16,094 nt of DNA, taken from NCBI GenBank assembly GCA_002316585.1, contig DCDU01000032.1:2946-19039 (forward strand). The letters are read 5' to 3'. A program made the translations under genes and the position numbers. A model generated the notes under the pieces. That model was not told where the DNA came from, made no database searches, and saw nothing but the letters and a program-made list of their open reading frames with translations. The first letter of the stretch is position 1. Each line of letters starts with the position of its first letter. Shown piece after piece: positions 13,770-16,094 of this stretch. Source of the stretch: Firmicutes bacterium UBA1047. Lineage in GTDB: Bacteria > Bacillota > Clostridia > Tissierellales > Sedimentibacteraceae.

Positions 13770-14702
13770 TTAGCCCGGAAAAGCCAATGCTCCTTCTGCA
13801 TTCGGATCAAAAATGTTTATCTGCATAACTATACCGTTATAAAATGTATAAACATCGCCTCTGTATTTATCAACCCAAAAATCATACACCACAGGGATTA
13901 CATAATACCTGTCATTTTCTGATTTCACAGTGAGATTGGTAATAATCTTCCTTAGGTATGCCTCCTCACTTAACCTGCCTTTATCATCATTTTCATCAAA
14001 AGGTACGAATTCTCCAAACTTCTTTTCAAAGGCAACTATCAGCTGCTCTCTGACCCTTTCCACAGCTTCTTCTTCGGTGAGCTTTCTATAGCTGTCCGGA
14101 TACCTGCTAATCATAACATGTGGCATTCTAACAATAATGTGCGGTTTTGATGTATCCTGCCCGTCAAAATAACCGACCCGGGCATTCAAAGTCTCTGCTG
14201 CAAAGCTTAAGGGGACATAGACCTTGTCATTATGCAGCCTTGGTGAAGCGTCTAATTTAATTTCTTTCCCATTTACTTCCACATTGCTTCTGTCAACAGA
14301 AAATTCGATTTTGTTGTCTCCATCCATAATAGTGCCGTTTTTATATTCATTATCCAAATCAAGCTGTACGCCCAAACTTCCGCATACAGGATCTAAAGGA
14401 ACAAAAATCGTTTCATTGTCGCTGAATAAGTCAGCATTTCTTATAATAGAACCATTAATAAACAAACCTATATAATCCTTTCCGATTTTCTCCTTGGTAG
14501 AGTCGCCATATGTAATATAATGTTCCTCATCAAGAAAGTTGTCATTAGGCTCAATGCTTATGTTGGCAATATTAGTATCCGGAATTGTTTCATTAATTCC
14601 CGAATTACTTTCATTTTCACCATTATTATCATATGGCGCACATGCGGAAACAGCTGCGGCTAAAATAATGCAGAACACAATAAATACGGCCTTTTTTCTC
14701 AT
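13770..14702 (-). CDS. Lipoprotein with copper-amine-oxidase-N-like (stalk) domain
   Basis: A 310-residue exported lipoprotein. The signal peptide is MRKKAVFIVFCIILAAAVSA, with the lipidated Cys at 21 (VSAC), followed by an Asn/Glu/Ser-rich linker (about 25-60). Residues about 75-195 match the copper amine oxidase N-terminal-like fold common on Firmicute surfaces. Repeated 'hydrophobic, VPL, small-residue helix, strand' units are seen in FVPLDPVCGSLGVQLD and VYVPLSFAAETLNARVGYFDG, with a VEVNGKEIKLD strand between. This fold is structural and does not imply amine oxidase activity. The C-terminal part (about 205-310) is unrecognised. AAGGAG lies 11 bases before the ATG, a long spacing. A strong terminator follows. 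Expected to sit on the outer face of the membrane; its partner is unknown. Confidence 0.8.
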   Translation of the reverse strand: MRKKAVFIVFCIILAAAVSACAPYDNNGENESNSGINETIPDTNIANISIEPNDNFLDEEHYITYGDSTKEKIGKDYIGLFINGSIIRNADLFSDNETIFVPLDPVCGSLGVQLDLDNEYKNGTIMDGDNKIEFSVDRSNVEVNGKEIKLDASPRLHNDKVYVPLSFAAETLNARVGYFDGQDTSKPHIIVRMPHVMISRYPDSYRKLTEEEAVERVREQLIVAFEKKFGEFVPFDENDDKGRLSEEAYLRKIITNLTVKSENDRYYVIPVVYDFWVDKYRGDVYTFYNGIVMQINIFDPNAEGALAFPG

Positions 14703-14703
14703 A

Positions 14704-14760
14704 TATCAATACACTCCTTTATTTAATTTAAGTCGCCTGATTTATAATCATATATTGATA
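14704..14760. repeat. Inverted repeat around the lipoprotein gene's ribosome binding site
   Basis: TATCAATA (14704-14711) and TATTGATA (14753-14760) are perfect 8-bp inverted copies separated by 41 bp. The left copy lies between the ribosome binding site and ATG of the lipoprotein gene. Both arms are in the 87-bp gap after the papain-like gene. It could be an operator or an RNA fold affecting the lipoprotein start. In such AT-rich DNA chance is also possible. Confidence 0.35.
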
Positions 14761-14789
14761 AGACGATAGAAACACCTCTTTTGTTCCGG

Positions 14790-15377
14790 TTATATTTCTG
14801 CGTATTGATACATTGGTAATATTTCAGCTTCATTGTATGTTTTTCTCGACCAATTTGTATTTTTCAGGTTTCCTCTAAATAAAATCCTGCCTTTTATATT
14901 TATCAAATCCTGTGGTCTTACAAGATTTCCGGATTTATTAAAATTAATTATGCTGCTTTTATTTAAAATATAATAAACAAATTCAGAGCATAAAAACCTG
15001 TTGTCTTTGCATGATCCTCTGTTAAGTAAACAATTAATAAGTCCTATATAGTTATATTTGTATAAATCCTTGTTTAAAATAAAATTATTTATTAAATTCT
15101 CCGCTTTTCCGTACTGTTCACGAGACACTTCAATTTCCATTACTAAGCCGTAAAGATTATCGTGCCTTCCGTATACTCCTTCATTCAAATTCTCCTTGAC
15201 GAAACGCCCTACGAAGGGGTTGTACGAATATTTCCTGCCAAAGCTGTACATTTGGCTTAACCCTCTGTCCAATGAAATTGAGGCATGCGTATACTCATCA
15301 TCTTCAATAAATCCGATTAATCTTGATAATATTGTATTTGTTCTTGTAAGAACAATATAAATTTTCTTGTTTTCCAT
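14790..15377 (-). CDS. Permuted papain-like (NlpC/P60-related) protein of unknown function
   Basis: A 195-residue protein without a signal peptide or membrane helix. Two motifs are placed as in circularly permuted NlpC/P60 (YiiX-like) proteins: an early histidine (H31, in DEYTHASISLD) and a later cysteine (C130, in RFLCSEFVYYIL) starting a helix. In ordinary NlpC/P60 enzymes the Cys precedes the His. Relatives include amidases, thioesterases and acyltransferases; which activity applies here cannot be read. The segment GRKYSYNPFVGRFVKENLNEGVY between them is polar and aromatic. AAGGAG lies five bases before the ATG. The next gene (lipoprotein) follows after 87 bp, so joint transcription is possible. 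No paired substrate gene is evident. Confidence 0.65.
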   Translation of the reverse strand: MENKKIYIVLTRTNTILSRLIGFIEDDEYTHASISLDRGLSQMYSFGRKYSYNPFVGRFVKENLNEGVYGRHDNLYGLVMEIEVSREQYGKAENLINNFILNKDLYKYNYIGLINCLLNRGSCKDNRFLCSEFVYYILNKSSIINFNKSGNLVRPQDLINIKGRILFRGNLKNTNWSRKTYNEAEILPMYQYAEI

Positions 15378-15611
15378 AATTTCTCCTTATGTTCATATGT
15401 TTTGAGTCTATGCTCTAATTATGGATAACCAGACTTAAAAAACTATAAAAAAAGTATTAATAAATCATTAAAATTTAATTGTAATATTATAAAAACAGCG
15501 GACAGAGTCCAAATATAAATGGCTGCATGAAGCTGTCAGCTTTAATAATTATTTGTACAATGCTCTTTTTAATGATATAATTTATTTAATAAGTTGCTTA
15601 GAGGTGATAGC
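15378..15611. other. Divergent intergenic region with a small structured segment
   Basis: This 234-bp AT-rich gap lies between the leftward papain-like gene and the rightward exporter gene. A locally G+C-richer piece at about 15495-15545 has short complementary pairs: GGAC with GTCC (15500-15510) and AAGCT with AGCTT around GTC (15530-15542). It is upstream of the promoter at 15553, so it is not part of the rightward transcript. It could be a leader of the leftward one. No known RNA family is recognised. Confidence 0.4.
15553..15581 (+). promoter_or_regulatory. Probable promoter of the ThrE/YjjP-like gene
   Basis: TTGTAC (15553-15558) and TATAAT (15576-15581) are separated by exactly 17 bp, the optimal spacing for the main vegetative sigma factor. 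The -10 is perfect and the -35 keeps TTG. The start codon is about 25 bases past the predicted transcription start. Confidence 0.7.
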
Positions 15612-16094
15612 TTGGAATTCAACATCGGCAGTCTTTTAAAGGTCATTAAATTATCGGCTCAGATTATAATTGAAAACGGCGGTGAAACATACCGCGCCGA
15701 AGAAACAATCAAATTCATATGCAAATCCTTTAATGTTAAGGAAATAGAATCAATTGCCACTCCTACAGGCTTTTATATTACAATTTCTGTTAATGGAGAT
15801 GACAATAATACATTGGTAAAAAGAATCCGTAAAAGAACCATCAATTTACAAAAAATAAATGATGTGAACAATATTTCAAGGAAACTTTCGGAGCATTCAA
15901 TAACATTGAATGAAGCGTTGGAGGAATTGGAAGTAATAAATAAAAGAATAGATTCAAAGAATAAATACTCCATACTGTATGCAGGTTTATCTTCTGCATT
16001 TTTTACTGTATTATTCGGAGGAGAAGTGCTTGAATTTTTCACGGCATTGCTTACGGGAATTTTAGTAGGAGCAGTATCTAAACGTTTAGATACT
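15612..16094 (+). CDS. Threonine/serine exporter family protein, N-terminal-domain subunit (ThrE/YjjP-like), cut by right edge
   Basis: Partial: 161 codons are visible, open to the window end. It starts at TTG (15612), since GAGGTG stands five bases before it and no in-frame ATG fits. The sequence begins MEFNIGSLLKVIKLSAQIII, then ENGGETYRAEET, followed by a soluble region with IESIATPTGFYITIS. This is the pattern of the ThrE N-terminal domain family (YjjP). It resembles an amidase-like fold and precedes membrane helices, whose first appears at about 120-155 (ILYAGLSSAFFTVLFGG and so on). Corynebacterial ThrE exports threonine and serine; E. coli YjjP/YjjB exports succinate. In many Firmicutes the second half (YjjB-like) is a separate next gene, which would be just off the right edge. 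Substrate unknown. Confidence 0.85.
   Translation, partial: MEFNIGSLLKVIKLSAQIIIENGGETYRAEETIKFICKSFNVKEIESIATPTGFYITISVNGDDNNTLVKRIRKRTINLQKINDVNNISRKLSEHSITLNEALEELEVINKRIDSKNKYSILYAGLSSAFFTVLFGGEVLEFFTALLTGILVGAVSKRLDT

Noticed and set aside
15481-15545. A riboswitch or small RNA in the GC-richer piece upstream of the ThrE/YjjP-like gene
   Set aside because: It lies upstream of the best promoter for that gene, its helices are 4-5 bp, and no known consensus fits.
15773-16042. An 89-codon minus-strand frame opposite the ThrE/YjjP-like gene
   Set aside because: The plus-strand frame has a good promoter, ribosome binding site and family pattern. The minus frame is composition-driven.
1-16094. 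CRISPR arrays, insertion sequences, phage genes, tRNA or rRNA genes, restriction or toxin-antitoxin systems
   Set aside because: No regularly spaced repeats, transposase motifs, integrase motifs or RNA gene signatures were seen on either strand.

Overview
The window looks like chromosomal DNA from a low-GC Gram-positive anaerobe of the Clostridia. This rests on AT-rich intergenic DNA, strong AGGAGG-type ribosome binding sites, lipoproteins with lipobox cysteines, a type III pantothenate kinase, an ECF-type vitamin transporter subunit and an ABC-F protein. The species cannot be named from the sequence alone. Nothing in it looks like an rRNA, a tRNA, a CRISPR array, a phage or an insertion sequence.

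Region A (1-8067) is a two-component system that faces a transport operon across a 461-bp divergent promoter region. The leftward operon encodes, in order of transcription, a 749-residue lipoprotein (a probable beta-propeller-like domain followed by a family 1 solute-binding domain), two sugar-type (CUT1) ABC permeases, a HlyD-type membrane fusion protein, and a MacB-like permease cut by the window edge. An import module and an export-type module therefore share one tightly packed operon. No ATPase gene for either module lies inside the window. The rightward pair encodes an OmpR-family response regulator and a histidine kinase without a full HAMP domain. Both divergent promoters carry the same arrangement, TTATTTAGA, then 11 bp, then TATAAT, and a third exact copy of the 16-bp element lies between them. 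This is a strong candidate for the regulator's operator. Much of region A is visibly richer in G+C than the rest of the window.

Region B (8161-12937) reads leftward. It holds a pantothenate uptake and phosphorylation pair (ECF S component and coaX) ended by a hairpin, then a 299-bp leader region, then an ABC-F ATPase that overlaps by 8 bp a cation diffusion facilitator. The facilitator has manganese-type metal-site residues and a doubled C-terminal cytoplasmic domain.

Region C (13052-16094) holds a CYTH-fold triphosphatase/cyclase-like protein, a lipoprotein with a copper-amine-oxidase-N-like domain followed by a good terminator, and a permuted papain-like (NlpC/P60-related) protein, all leftward. 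At the right edge, rightward, is the start of a ThrE/YjjP-like exporter subunit with its own promoter and a TTG start.
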